A stretch of 64,000 nt of DNA from Pseudomonas abieticivorans. Lineage in GTDB: Bacteria > Pseudomonadota > Gammaproteobacteria > Pseudomonadales > Pseudomonadaceae. The DNA is taken from positions 3,465,501 to 3,529,500 of the forward strand of contig NZ_CP094975.1 of NCBI RefSeq assembly GCF_023509015.1, given 5' to 3'. Below are positions 22,367 through 30,747 of the stretch, piece after piece. The notes under the pieces are model-generated. The model was not told the DNA's origin, did not search any database, and was given only the letters and a program-made list of their open reading frames with translations. Made by a program: the position numbers and the translations under genes. Each line of letters opens with the position of its first letter. Within the stretch, counting starts at the first letter, position 1.

Positions 22367-24064
22367 TTAGTCCTTGGTAACCCGGTTGACTTCCTCAAGG
22401 CTGGTGACACCTTGCATGACCTTGTCCAGCCCGGAGGTACGCAGGTCATTGAAGCCTTCCTTGCGCATTTGGCGGGCGATATCAATGGAATTACCTTCCT
22501 CCATGATCAGGCGCTGCAGTGCCTGGGTGTTTTTGACCACTTCGTAAATCCCTTGGCGGCCTTTGTAACCGCCATTGCATTGGTCGCAACCAACCGGTTC
22601 GTAGACCTTGAAGGTGCCGATGCGGGTTTCAGGGAACCCCTCTTTTATAAGCGTTTCGCGAGGGATCTGAATCTCTTTCTTGCAGTGGGTGCAGAGTTTG
22701 CGTGCGAGCCGTTGGGCGATGATCAAGTTGACCGAGGTCGCGATATTGAAACCGGCTACCCCCATGTTCTGCAAGCGAGTCAGTGTTTCCGCAGCGCTAT
22801 TAGTGTGAAGCGTCGACAGCACTAAGTGGCCGGTCTGTGCGGCCTTGATCGCAATTTCCGCAGTTTCCAGGTCGCGTATCTCACCCACCATGATCACGTC
22901 CGGATCCTGACGCAGGAACGAGCGCAGTGCCTGGGCGAAGTCCAGTCCTTGCTTGGGGTTGACGTTGACCTGATTGATACCTTCCATGTTGATCTCCACC
23001 GGGTCTTCGGCGGTGGAAATGTTGATATCCACGGTATTGAGAATATTTAGGCCGGTGTAGAGCGATACGGTTTTACCGGAGCCGGTAGGGCCGGTGACCA
23101 AAATCATGCCCTGTGGTTGGCGGAGTGCCTGCAAGTAGAGTTCTTTTTGTTCTGCTTCGTAACCCAGCGCATCAATGCCAATCTGGGCGCTGGAAGGGTC
23201 GAGGATCCGCATCACTATCTTCTCGCCCCATAGGGTGGGCAAGGTATTGACTCGGAAGTCGATCGCCTTGTTCTTCGAGATGCGCATTTTGATTCGGCCA
23301 TCCTGTGGCTTGCGCCGTTCGGAGATGTCCAGGCTGGCCATGACCTTCAGGCGAGCGGCGATACGGCCCGCCAGGTTGATTGGAGGCTTGGCCACTTCGC
23401 GTAGGATGCCGTCGGTACGGACGCGCACCCGGTAGATCTTTTCGTAGGGTTCAAAATGCAAGTCCGATGCGCCGCCTCGAATCGCGTCAAGCAGCATCTT
23501 ATTGACGAAACGTACCACCGGCGCGTCATCCGACTCCTGGCCTACTGGCTCATCTTTGCCGTCGTCCACTACTTGAACGTCGAGTCCGTCCAGATCTACA
23601 TCGGCCATTTCTTCAAGGCCGGTGCTGCCGTTATCAAAAAATTTATCGATGGCGTCCATCAGCTTGTCGTCTTCGACAAGGATGGCTTCAGTGGTCAGGC
23701 CGGTGCTGAACTGAATATCGGTGATCGCCTGATGGTTAGTGGGGTCGGATACACCCACAAAGAGTTTGTTACCGCGCCGCCACAAAGGTAGGGCGTGGTG
23801 CTGGCGAATGAGCTTCTCGCTGACCAGTCCTTTTGGCTGGCTTTCCTTGTCCAAAGTGCTGAGGTCCATGAAGGCCACTCCGAATTGCTCGGAGGCAACC
23901 TCGGCGATTTCGCGGCTCTTCACCAGCTTGGCTTGTACCAGGAAATGTACCAGCGGCACTCGGTTGCGTTGGGCTTGCTGATACGCCTGTTGCGCGCTTT
24001 TGTCAGTGAGCAGTTCGGCTTGGACCAAATGCTTGGCCAAACCAGTGAGGGCGATATCGTTCAT
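22367..24064 (-). CDS. pilB: Type IV pilus assembly ATPase PilB
   Basis: 565 aa, GspE/PilB family: an N-terminal MshEN-type domain, an intermediate domain, then the hexameric ATPase core. Walker A is GPTGSGKT, the aspartate box includes LRQDPDVIMVGEIRDLETAE, and the tetracysteine zinc site is CTHCKKE...CDQCNGGYKG. It powers pilus extension. Divergent from pilA with a 226-bp intergenic region that contains the sigma-54 promoter for pilA. No pilT or pilR is in the window. Confidence 0.95.
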   Translation of the reverse strand: MNDIALTGLAKHLVQAELLTDKSAQQAYQQAQRNRVPLVHFLVQAKLVKSREIAEVASEQFGVAFMDLSTLDKESQPKGLVSEKLIRQHHALPLWRRGNKLFVGVSDPTNHQAITDIQFSTGLTTEAILVEDDKLMDAIDKFFDNGSTGLEEMADVDLDGLDVQVVDDGKDEPVGQESDDAPVVRFVNKMLLDAIRGGASDLHFEPYEKIYRVRVRTDGILREVAKPPINLAGRIAARLKVMASLDISERRKPQDGRIKMRISKNKAIDFRVNTLPTLWGEKIVMRILDPSSAQIGIDALGYEAEQKELYLQALRQPQGMILVTGPTGSGKTVSLYTGLNILNTVDINISTAEDPVEINMEGINQVNVNPKQGLDFAQALRSFLRQDPDVIMVGEIRDLETAEIAIKAAQTGHLVLSTLHTNSAAETLTRLQNMGVAGFNIATSVNLIIAQRLARKLCTHCKKEIQIPRETLIKEGFPETRIGTFKVYEPVGCDQCNGGYKGRQGIYEVVKNTQALQRLIMEEGNSIDIARQMRKEGFNDLRTSGLDKVMQGVTSLEEVNRVTKD

Positions 24065-24226
24065 TTAGGCACCAGACACAACTAATCCGTGTTTTATAGC
24101 GTAGTCGGGCGGTGGTGCCAAATCGGATAAAAGGGTGTGACAAAAAACGTCAGTTTCGTCCTCATTCTGTCTGCGCCTGCAGAATCCCGAGGCCACCCTG
24201 CTGCCTGTAGTTACGGTCCCAGAGAA

Positions 24227-24242
24227 TGGCATGGGGTTTGCT
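24227..24242 (+). promoter_or_regulatory. Sigma-54 promoter of pilA
   Basis: TGGCATG-GGGT-TTGCT matches the -24/-12 consensus, with GG and GC ten bases apart. It predicts a transcription start near 24253, about 38 bp before the pilin ATG. Pilin transcription by RpoN with PilR is established in P. aeruginosa. Several TGTC-containing stretches upstream could be activator sites. Confidence 0.8.
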
Positions 24243-24290
24243 GATGTCCTTTCAGGCAATCAGCCTTTTTACACATTCGGAGACGAAAAT

Positions 24291-24686
24291 ATGAAGGGAC
24301 AGAAGGGTTTTACCCTGATCGAGCTGTTGATCGTTGTAGCGATCATCGGCATTCTGGCCGCTATTGCGATCCCTGCATACTCCAAGTATCAGGCACGCGC
24401 TAAAGCCACCGCTGGCTTGGCAGAAATTTCGGCTCTTAAAACGGGCTTTGAAGATGCATTGAGCAGCAGTGTTGTACCATCAACTGCGGCCAGCATTGGC
24501 GGTACTAGCCCGACTCAGAACTGCACCCTCACCGTAACTGGTACGACTATCGTATGTGCTCTGGTTGGGGCGCCGACTGTTATTTCGACTGGCACCATCA
24601 CGTTGACCCGAGACGCAACGACCGGTTGGACCTGTGCGACTAACGCCATTATCACCGCCGACTACAAGCCAAAGGGCTGTTCTTGA
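24291..24686 (+). CDS. pilA: Type IV major pilin PilA (copy 1)
   Basis: 131 aa. A short leader MKGQKG is followed by the class III methylation segment [20 protein letters not shown] with Glu5, then [18 protein letters not shown]. The globular domain has Cys pairs ([13 protein letters not shown] and a C-terminal WTC...KGCS) for the disulphide-bonded D-loop. The ATG at 24291 has a GGAGACG site and lies after the sigma-54 promoter. A near-identical pilin follows in tandem. Confidence 0.93.
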   Translation: MKGQKGFTLIELLIVVAIIGILAAIAIPAYSKYQARAKATAGLAEISALKTGFEDALSSSVVPSTAASIGGTSPTQNCTLTVTGTTIVCALVGAPTVISTGTITLTRDATTGWTCATNAIITADYKPKGCS

Positions 24687-24752
24687 TCTTAACGGTTCTG
24701 TATTGGAGTTAGCATTTCAATATTGATCGACGTAAGTGTTTACTAAAACTGC

Positions 24753-24783
24753 GCCAGAATGCTAGCATTCTGGCCGGTTTTTT
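24753..24783 (+). terminator. Rho-independent terminator between the two pilin genes
   Basis: Perfect 10-bp stem GCCAGAATGC/GCATTCTGGC with a two-base TA centre, followed by CGG and six T. It ends 22 bp before the second pilin ATG, leaving little space for a separate promoter. Confidence 0.8.
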
Positions 24784-24805
24784 ACTTGTTGAGATAGACG
24801 GATCT

Positions 24806-25222
24806 ATGAAAACTCAGAAAGGCTTTACCTTAATTGAATTGCTTATTGTGGTCGCCATTATCGGTATTTTGGCGGCTATCGCTATTCCTGCTTACTCGAA
24901 ATACCAGGCCCGTGCGAAAGCCACTGCAGGACTTGCAGAGATCGCGGCACTGCAGCATGGCTTCGAGGAACAGTTGGGTAATGGTGTAACGCCTTCCACT
25001 GCTGCCGGTATTGGTGGCTCTGATACCACTCAAAACTGTACCGTGGGCGTGACTGGTACGACTATTACCTGCTCTTTGCTTAATGCGCCGACCGTTATTA
25101 GTTCGGGTGTGATTACACTAACCCGTAGTGTAGCGACGGGCTGGAGTTGCAGTGCCAGTAGTGTAGATGCCGACTACCTGCCTAAAGGTTGTGCTGCTGC
25201 GGCAGCGGCTGCTACGCCTTAA
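24806..25222 (+). CDS. Type IV pilin (PilA-like, copy 2)
   Basis: 138 aa. Leader MKTQKG, then [20 protein letters not shown], identical to copy 1, and the same [15 protein letters not shown] helix. The globular part is similar with the same Cys positions but differs at many residues, and the C-terminus is extended by an Ala-rich tail (AAAAAAATP). Codons for the identical leader differ at many third positions from copy 1 and are less GC-rich, so the two are not a fresh duplication. The ribosome site is weak. Expression probably depends on read-through of the terminator upstream, which suggests a minor or alternative pilin. Confidence 0.9.
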   Translation: MKTQKGFTLIELLIVVAIIGILAAIAIPAYSKYQARAKATAGLAEIAALQHGFEEQLGNGVTPSTAAGIGGSDTTQNCTVGVTGTTITCSLLNAPTVISSGVITLTRSVATGWSCSASSVDADYLPKGCAAAAAAATP

Positions 25223-25233
25223 AGTAGTTTTTA

Positions 25234-25265
25234 GAGCTCCGCGCTCACCCGCGGAGCTTTTTTTG
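25234..25265 (+). terminator. Rho-independent terminator of the pilin locus
   Basis: Nine-base-pair stem AGCTCCGCG/CGCGGAGCT, loop CTCACC, followed by a run of eight T. It insulates the pilins from the tRNA-Thr gene. Confidence 0.9.
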
Positions 25266-25313
25266 CTGGTTGAACCTTTCCCCAAGCAAATGCTAGCGTA
25301 CACACCACACCCA

Positions 25314-25389
25314 GCCGGTGTAGCTCAGTCGGTAGAGCAGCGCACTCGTAACGCGAAGGTCGTAGGTTCGATTCCTATCTCCGGCACCA
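25314..25389 (+). tRNA. tRNA-Thr (CGT), thrW-like, integration site
   Basis: 76 nt with encoded CCA and anticodon CGT in the loop CTCGTAA. The acceptor stem GCCGGTG/CTCCGGC has a mismatch at position 6:67 (U-U), and A31-C39 at the top of the anticodon stem is also unpaired. The 3' part from 25341 on is repeated at 37859-37908, so the element carries a copy that restores the gene, as for elements in thrW. Confidence 0.92.
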
Positions 25390-25390
25390 A
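25341..25390 (+). repeat. attL: left 50-bp direct repeat of the integrative element
   Basis: Anticodon arm to CCA end of tRNA-Thr. It matches 37859-37908 at 49 of 50 positions; the difference is T25380 versus C37898. The identity stops abruptly on both sides. Confidence 0.9.
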
Positions 25391-25437
25391 TGAATTCGGC
25401 ACTTTCCCCAGATTTGGTCTGGTAGCTAAAATCCCTG

Positions 25438-25456
25438 TGACAGCAGGGTGACAGCA
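25438..25456 (+). repeat. Putative integrase arm-type site, left
   Basis: TGACAGCAGGGTGACAGCA: two direct copies of TGACAGCA spaced 11 bp start to start. The same 19-mer with one change is at 37749-37767 near the other end. Confidence 0.6.
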
Positions 25457-25466
25457 TCAGACAAAT

Positions 25467-25506
25467 GAAAAAGCCCCGCTCGGTACGTCCGGTGGGGCTT
25501 TTTTTT
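25467..25506. terminator. Bidirectional terminator inside the left end of the element
   Basis: AAAAAGCCCC...GGGGCTTTTTTTT, with T-runs on both strands. It can stop the tRNA-Thr transcript and also the minus-strand gene that ends at 25551. Confidence 0.75.
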
Positions 25507-25550
25507 GCTTGATTTTCAGGTTCTGCAGTTTAGGACGCGCATTGCGACGC

Positions 25551-25769
25551 TCAATGCACTGATTCATTCATGCTCGTGCCTTCAATCGCTACGGTAAGTG
25601 AGTGTGAGTTTCCGTCCAGCGTCGCCAGGCAATCATGGACGTGCTGGAATGCTTCCGTTGCCCCCTGCTGTTTAGCCCAGAGGGCGAGCTCTTCGACTGC
25701 TGCCGCGATGGCTAGCTGATTGACGCTCAGCAGGCGGAGGGCGTCTTTCAGATCGAGTGGGTTGGCCAT
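25551..25769 (-). CDS. Small conserved hypothetical protein
   Basis: 72 aa beginning MANPLDLKDALRLLSVNQLA, from ATG 25769, which has an AGG site five bases upstream; in-frame TTG and ATG codons further upstream are less likely. All-helical and amphipathic, with no signal or membrane segment. I have seen similar short proteins in Pseudomonas genomes, but no function is known to me. About 270 bp (25770-26038) up to the next gene contain nothing I can identify. Confidence 0.5.
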   Translation of the reverse strand: MANPLDLKDALRLLSVNQLAIAAAVEELALWAKQQGATEAFQHVHDCLATLDGNSHSLTVAIEGTSMNESVH

Positions 25770-26038
25770 ATTAGCCTGCATGCCTAGATTGGGGGATTGT
25801 TGAGACAAGCGTAGCAGGGTTGGTGCTAGGCGGCCGATTCAGCGCCGCCGCATGAGGGATGGATTCCTCCGATTTTGGCAGCGAGCTATTGCGATGCTTG
25901 CGGGTGGCTGTGCTGCGAGGTAAATTCCAGCTGTCGAGATCCATAGGGCTTGATGCTTGGCCAGTTCGATCGAATCGACTGGTACCGTGTAGCGCTCTGA
26001 GAGCTCAGCGGACTTCCTTAATTCGTTAGGAGGCCGTT

Positions 26039-26440
26039 GTGCCCACACACTCCAAAACTCTCGTCAAATCCCGATCAAATGCCTTCGAACACCAGAAAGG
26101 GCGCTGCTTCTATTGCCAGTACCCAATGTGGCGCTCTTCTGTTGAATGTTTTGCGAGCGTTTACGGTATCAGCCTTAGCCAAGCTCGCCAGTTCCAATGC
26201 ACGGCTGAGCATTTGGTCGCTCGTCAGGATGGCGGGCGTGATGGGCGCAGCAATATCGTAGCGGCATGCTTATCGTGTAATTCGCGACGGCATAGGCGCA
26301 AATGCGCACCAGAACCCATAGCCTACAGAGCTTTGGTCCAGGCCCGGATCAGCCGGGGCGGGTGGCATCCGTGTATTGGTCAGCTCAGTGCCATACAATC
26401 GCCTCGTATTAGTGGCGAGACCGCCAGCGGCGATCCTTGA
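26039..26440 (+). CDS. HNH-type endonuclease-like protein
   Basis: 133 aa. A CxxC pair in RCFYCQYP, then CTAEHLVARQDGGRDG and NIVAACLSCNSRRHR, match the HNH/zinc-finger endonuclease pattern (C2...HL...N...C2). The start is GTG 26039, five bases after a perfect AGGAGG. It is a short stand-alone HNH protein with no specificity domain that I can see. It could nick phage or plasmid DNA, or be a remnant or homing-type enzyme; there is no direct evidence for either. Confidence 0.75.
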   Translation: MPTHSKTLVKSRSNAFEHQKGRCFYCQYPMWRSSVECFASVYGISLSQARQFQCTAEHLVARQDGGRDGRSNIVAACLSCNSRRHRRKCAPEPIAYRALVQARISRGGWHPCIGQLSAIQSPRISGETASGDP

Positions 26441-26488
26441 GGATCATTAGGGTTATCAGGATACGTCGGTGTAACGATGCCTCGTCGG

Positions 26489-27100
26489 TCAGCTGAAATC
26501 CCGAATTCTCATCACCGTTGTAGTCGAGCAATCGGCGTGGCGTGCGGTCGCACGAATGCCTAATCCAGCGGACAGCAATTCCCTCACCCGCTTGTGCAAA
26601 TCTGCATCGATCTGCCGACCATGGTATTTGCCAGCAGCCTTAGCTTTCTTTATTCCTTGGGCCTGACGCTCACGGCGTTGCTCATAATCCTTTCGTGCAA
26701 TGGCTGCCATCATTTCTACCAGCATGGAGTTGATGGCACCGAGCATTCGGTCAGTGAACTCGTCACCCTTAGTGTCGCGCATACCCTGGTGACTCGTGGG
26801 AAGATCCAGTGCGACGATACGTAGTCCCTTGGCGTCGATGGTGGCTTTGAGCTTTTGCCAGTCATCCACGGGAAGACGCGACAAACGGTCGATAGACTCG
26901 ATGAGTAGGACATCTCCGTGCCTAGCATCTTTGAGTAGCCTAAGCAGCTCTACTCGGTCAGGGGAAGCACCACTAGCATTCTCCAAATACTCACTGGCGA
27001 TAGCTTTGCCATAGCTAGACACGAACTTCTCCAGCGCAGCTCGTGCGCGACCGGCGTCCTGTTCATCTGTCGAAGCTCGAAGGTAGGCGCGAATGAACAT
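26489..27100 (-). CDS. Serine recombinase (resolvase/invertase family)
   Basis: 203 aa starting MFIRAYLRASTDEQDAGRAR; ATG 27100 has a GGAAGG site, so the longer frame is discarded. The catalytic serine is in YLRAST and the second conserved patch is LLIESIDRLSRL. A C-terminal helix-turn-helix (GIRATARHADCSTTTVMRI) binds DNA. Recombinases of this short type are common as single genes in Pseudomonas plasmids and islands. It is divergent from the large NTPase gene and may contribute to mobility or inversion, but no inverted target repeats are visible nearby. Confidence 0.88.
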   Translation of the reverse strand: MFIRAYLRASTDEQDAGRARAALEKFVSSYGKAIASEYLENASGASPDRVELLRLLKDARHGDVLLIESIDRLSRLPVDDWQKLKATIDAKGLRIVALDLPTSHQGMRDTKGDEFTDRMLGAINSMLVEMMAAIARKDYEQRRERQAQGIKKAKAAGKYHGRQIDADLHKRVRELLSAGLGIRATARHADCSTTTVMRIRDFS

Positions 27101-27297
27101 TGTAAAGCCTTCCGTATCACTTAGGGTGTCACTATACATCTGTATCAATATGGCTGTCACCTATGAAATGGCGTCCAAGCATGGGATGGCATTTGGCCGT
27201 ATCAGCTGAGGCATACCCTAGCCACACAGTCGGGTGTTATGCTTATCTACATAAGCTTCCATACTATTGTTCATGTGAACCTGCGGAGGGATCGTTC

Positions 27298-30200
27298 TTG
27301 ACTCAAATCCAAGGTGAGGACGGCAGGGGAGAGGAACTCCTCCACCAATTCGTGACAGCTAATAGGCCAGTGGTTGCCATTTTAGGCCAAACTGTCGGCT
27401 ACAGCACTGGCGCACCCGATCCGGTGCTTGGCATGGCAATTGAAAAAGCTGGGAAGAGCGGTAGCTCTTGGAGCGATCTCCTAGGTCGAGAATCTCTGCC
27501 TGAAAGTTTTTATACGTGGCTCGGGGAGAGATTTACAAGAAGGACGCCATCCGCGTCACTGGTCATAAATAGTGAGTTTCGATTTAGCGCGGTATTTACT
27601 TCTTCAATTGATCCCGGGATTGGCAACATTTTTGCTAGTGGAGGGCGAGAGCCTGAGTTGGTTTTATTGGGTACACCTACTCCAAGAGCATTGAGAAGTA
27701 TCCGGCGGCCGCCAATTTACTATTTGTTTGGCCGTGCTAGCGCGGGGATCCCGGACATGCAGCCTCCTCTGTCAGTGAGAGGCCTAGCTACCCGGAGATT
27801 ACGGCATACAGGCGCTATGCTACGAAATCTAGATGAAACAGCAACTATGCTGGGGCTGATAGTCATAGATGGCTATAGCCCGGGCATGGATTGGCTTAGA
27901 CCTGAAGAGATACTTACAGGACTATGCAGCGCCCCCAAAAGCGGCGTACTGTGGTGTGGAGATGAGCCCTCTTTTAGTGGGGAAGACGCAGCGCTTTATA
28001 ATGAGCTGCGAGAGAATGGAATAATTATCCGAGATGAACGTGGTTTGTCTCAAATATTGACATATGTTAACAATACCTTTTCCTCATCTGAAGCGGACTC
28101 GTGGAATGAACCGGAGGTTGTGTCGCTTTCAGATGGCAAAAAACTTATAACCTCGGCTAAGTTGCGTCTTCATACCCAAGCTTCGGCATCTATTGTAGAT
28201 GACTCATGGATGGGTTTTTTGGCACCTTATAGCCCGGATGAAGAATCCTTATACTTTCATAATTTTCACGGGATAATCGGCGGGGCGAGAGCGGTTTTCG
28301 AGGGAGTGAGGCGTCACTATGCTATCGTAAGAGACTTTGAACCAGGTTTATGGAGTCGCACGGAAAGAGCACTCGGCCAACACCATACACAGCAGGGCGC
28401 CATAATTGTTCATGGTCAATCTGGCGTAGGCAAATCAATTTCGATCGCCAGATTAGCTCTGCGCGCGCGAGAACATGGCGCTGCAGTACTAATGGCTCAG
28501 GGGCGAGTGCCGCAACCAGGTGACCTTTCAGAATTCCTGCAAGCAGTCGATAAGGCAGGTGGAGTAACTCTTCTAATCGTAGATGCTACCGCATCTCCGC
28601 AAAGATACGATGACCTATTGAGGGCTCTCAGAAGCGGCGGCCATAAAGTAGTTGTCGTAGGTACATCTTATAAAATAGAGCAAATTGGCGCGATGCAAGG
28701 CCGGCTTTTCGAAGCCAGCTCGACGTTGTCCAAGGAAGAACAGAGCTCATTATCGGTACTCATCACAAATTTTGCACCGGATGCAGATTTAAATAATGCT
28801 TCTGAAGCACCAAGTGAACACGCACTTGCAAACTTCTACTGGTCGCTTCCATTAAGCAGAGGACGTATCTCTGATGGATTAGGTCGAGAAGCTACAGTGG
28901 TGGAGCGAGAGTTACGAACGCGCGGCGCCAAACCAAAACCTATCAGAGCATTAGGTACTTTAGGTCAACTACTTGTAGCCGAAGGGTTAAAACATCCTGA
29001 ATCTCCTACAATTTCAGAGGTAGGGGATTTTGACATTTCCAGTGATAGTCCTGCTGGGAAGTTGATTGACTACGTAATGGCGGCGTCTCGTCTTTATAAA
29101 AGTATTCCATTGAGTCTAGTATTCCGAGCTATTACCGTTGATCGAGGTTATGTAGGCCATGGAATCGATCTTGATTTAGTCATGGAGTTATTCGAAGGGC
29201 AAGATCTTTTTCGATGGAAACAGGCTGATGATGAGTGTTCTGAATACCTCATTGGAGCAAGGTTACAGATTGAGGCAGAAATTGTCTGTAATCGCAGATT
29301 GGGGGGCGCAGATGCTGAGGCGGCTGCTCTGATCCACCTGATTCATTGTGCGACTAGAGCGGGGCCCGACAATAGTGAGGAGACTTTCTTTGTAGCAGAA
29401 ATTGCGCATGCATTGGGACCAGATGGCCCAGCGGGCAATCGCTATTCGAATAGTTATGCCGATGTTGGGAGAGCACTAACAACTCTGAGAGGAGTAACTG
29501 GTGTAAGCAATGGTCGTTTGATGCTCCAAGAGTCTGCACTTCGGCGGGCGTACGTTCGAACTCACAATGACATCCTTCCTGATGAAAAAGAGAAGCTGCT
29601 GGAAGAAGCTACTGTGGTAGTTGATTCTGCGCTTCAGATTATAGAGCAGAAAGGGGCTAAAGGAATTTTTGCTTCGCGCCGAACCAGAGAGCATCTCTGG
29701 GTCGAACGTGCCGCGACTTACGGATTTCTGGCTACTGATAGCGCACAGAGAGATAAAAGCGGAAATGCGGTTTGGTCTAGCTATAAGGCAGCTAGAGAAG
29801 CAGTACGCATAGCAACCGGTAGAGTAGATAGTTACGTGCCGTTAGATATCGCCTTGTGGATGCCGGCTCGGATATTAAGAGAAACTAACGCACTCAATGA
29901 AGTGCAGACAATTGAAATCCAAGCTGATTTACGCGCTACCTTAGATTTGATTGATACTAGTGTCTTAGATTCAACACACTATGACCAGTACCAACGCCAA
30001 AGGCTTATTTTGGCGGAGGTGCTTGACGATTCAGATCTCGCTGACGATGCCTTTGATGCATTGATAGCGGCAGGTTCTACGGCCGGGTATTACATACGGG
30101 CGAAAGCCTTAGCACCTCTTAAGTTGGAGGGGGATGACGAGGTTTCTGATAGTGTCGTACGGCAAGCCCAGGCGGCATCCGGTTATTTGCGCAATGTATA

Positions 30201-30747
30201 CTCTGATATTTCATCCGATATCAGGTGTCTCCAACTGTTGCTAGCAATGGAGTGGTTAGTATTTACTCGGCGATGGATATTTAAAGGAACTCGTCAACCC
30301 CTACCTACTAGGGAAGTCCAGCGCCTGGCAATCAAAGACATATTGCTAGATATGGCGGCAATAGGTGTCAATCAAATGCAGCCAAGATTTCGCTATCTGG
30401 AAGCGGTGATGACCTGGCTTTCTAATAATGAGAGAGCTAGCGCCGAGGCTTGGCGAAGGTTAGCGAATGAAACAGAGTTTGTTGAGGCTGGTAGAGTTAC
30501 TAATCGGCACGTCCTTACTGATGAAGCATTTCAGCCTAAAATCTTTAGTGGTATTGTGGAGCGTCGAATTGGTCCTGAAAGATGGTCTGTTAGAGTAGAA
30601 GGGCTTGGACAGTGTGTGGACCTGACTGAGAATTACTTTCCAGGGCTAGAGCTGGCGGTTGGGAAAGTAGTAAGAGATTTCTCTATAGTGTTTAACTATA
30701 GGGGCACCTTAGCTGACCCTTATCCAGCGAGGCTCCGTCCACGATGA
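27298..30747 (+). CDS. Large P-loop (STAND-like) NTPase with possible SIR2-like N-terminal domain
   Basis: The start is proposed at TTG 27298, seven bases after GCGGAGGG, giving 1149 aa; an ATG at 27163 is in frame but has no ribosome site. Residues about 15-220 alternate strands and helices (RPVVAILGQTVGYSTGAPD, FSAVFTSSIDPG, LGLIVIDGYSPG), reminiscent of the SIR2 fold, but canonical catalytic residues are not evident. The NTPase has Walker A GQSGVGKS (residues 373-380) and Walker B VTLLIVDA (Asp429). Then follow about 550 residues of helical, TPR-like sequence and a small beta-rich C-terminus. It overlaps the next gene by ATGA. This effector-NTPase-sensor layout is that of STAND/Avs-type anti-phage proteins. 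Not a family I can name; function inferred. Confidence 0.75.
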   Translation: MTQIQGEDGRGEELLHQFVTANRPVVAILGQTVGYSTGAPDPVLGMAIEKAGKSGSSWSDLLGRESLPESFYTWLGERFTRRTPSASLVINSEFRFSAVFTSSIDPGIGNIFASGGREPELVLLGTPTPRALRSIRRPPIYYLFGRASAGIPDMQPPLSVRGLATRRLRHTGAMLRNLDETATMLGLIVIDGYSPGMDWLRPEEILTGLCSAPKSGVLWCGDEPSFSGEDAALYNELRENGIIIRDERGLSQILTYVNNTFSSSEADSWNEPEVVSLSDGKKLITSAKLRLHTQASASIVDDSWMGFLAPYSPDEESLYFHNFHGIIGGARAVFEGVRRHYAIVRDFEPGLWSRTERALGQHHTQQGAIIVHGQSGVGKSISIARLALRAREHGAAVLMAQGRVPQPGDLSEFLQAVDKAGGVTLLIVDATASPQRYDDLLRALRSGGHKVVVVGTSYKIEQIGAMQGRLFEASSTLSKEEQSSLSVLITNFAPDADLNNASEAPSEHALANFYWSLPLSRGRISDGLGREATVVERELRTRGAKPKPIRALGTLGQLLVAEGLKHPESPTISEVGDFDISSDSPAGKLIDYVMAASRLYKSIPLSLVFRAITVDRGYVGHGIDLDLVMELFEGQDLFRWKQADDECSEYLIGARLQIEAEIVCNRRLGGADAEAAALIHLIHCATRAGPDNSEETFFVAEIAHALGPDGPAGNRYSNSYADVGRALTTLRGVTGVSNGRLMLQESALRRAYVRTHNDILPDEKEKLLEEATVVVDSALQIIEQKGAKGIFASRRTREHLWVERAATYGFLATDSAQRDKSGNAVWSSYKAAREAVRIATGRVDSYVPLDIALWMPARILRETNALNEVQTIEIQADLRATLDLIDTSVLDSTHYDQYQRQRLILAEVLDDSDLADDAFDALIAAGSTAGYYIRAKALAPLKLEGDDEVSDSVVRQAQAASGYLRNVYSDISSDIRCLQLLLAMEWLVFTRRWIFKGTRQPLPTREVQRLAIKDILLDMAAIGVNQMQPRFRYLEAVMTWLSNNERASAEAWRRLANETEFVEAGRVTNRHVLTDEAFQPKIFSGIVERRIGPERWSVRVEGLGQCVDLTENYFPGLELAVGKVVRDFSIVFNYRGTLADPYPARLRPR

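Noticed and set aside
25839..26048. 69-codon minus-strand frame before the HNH gene
   Set aside because: Overlaps the HNH ribosome site region, lacks a ribosome site of its own and has no recognisable sequence features.
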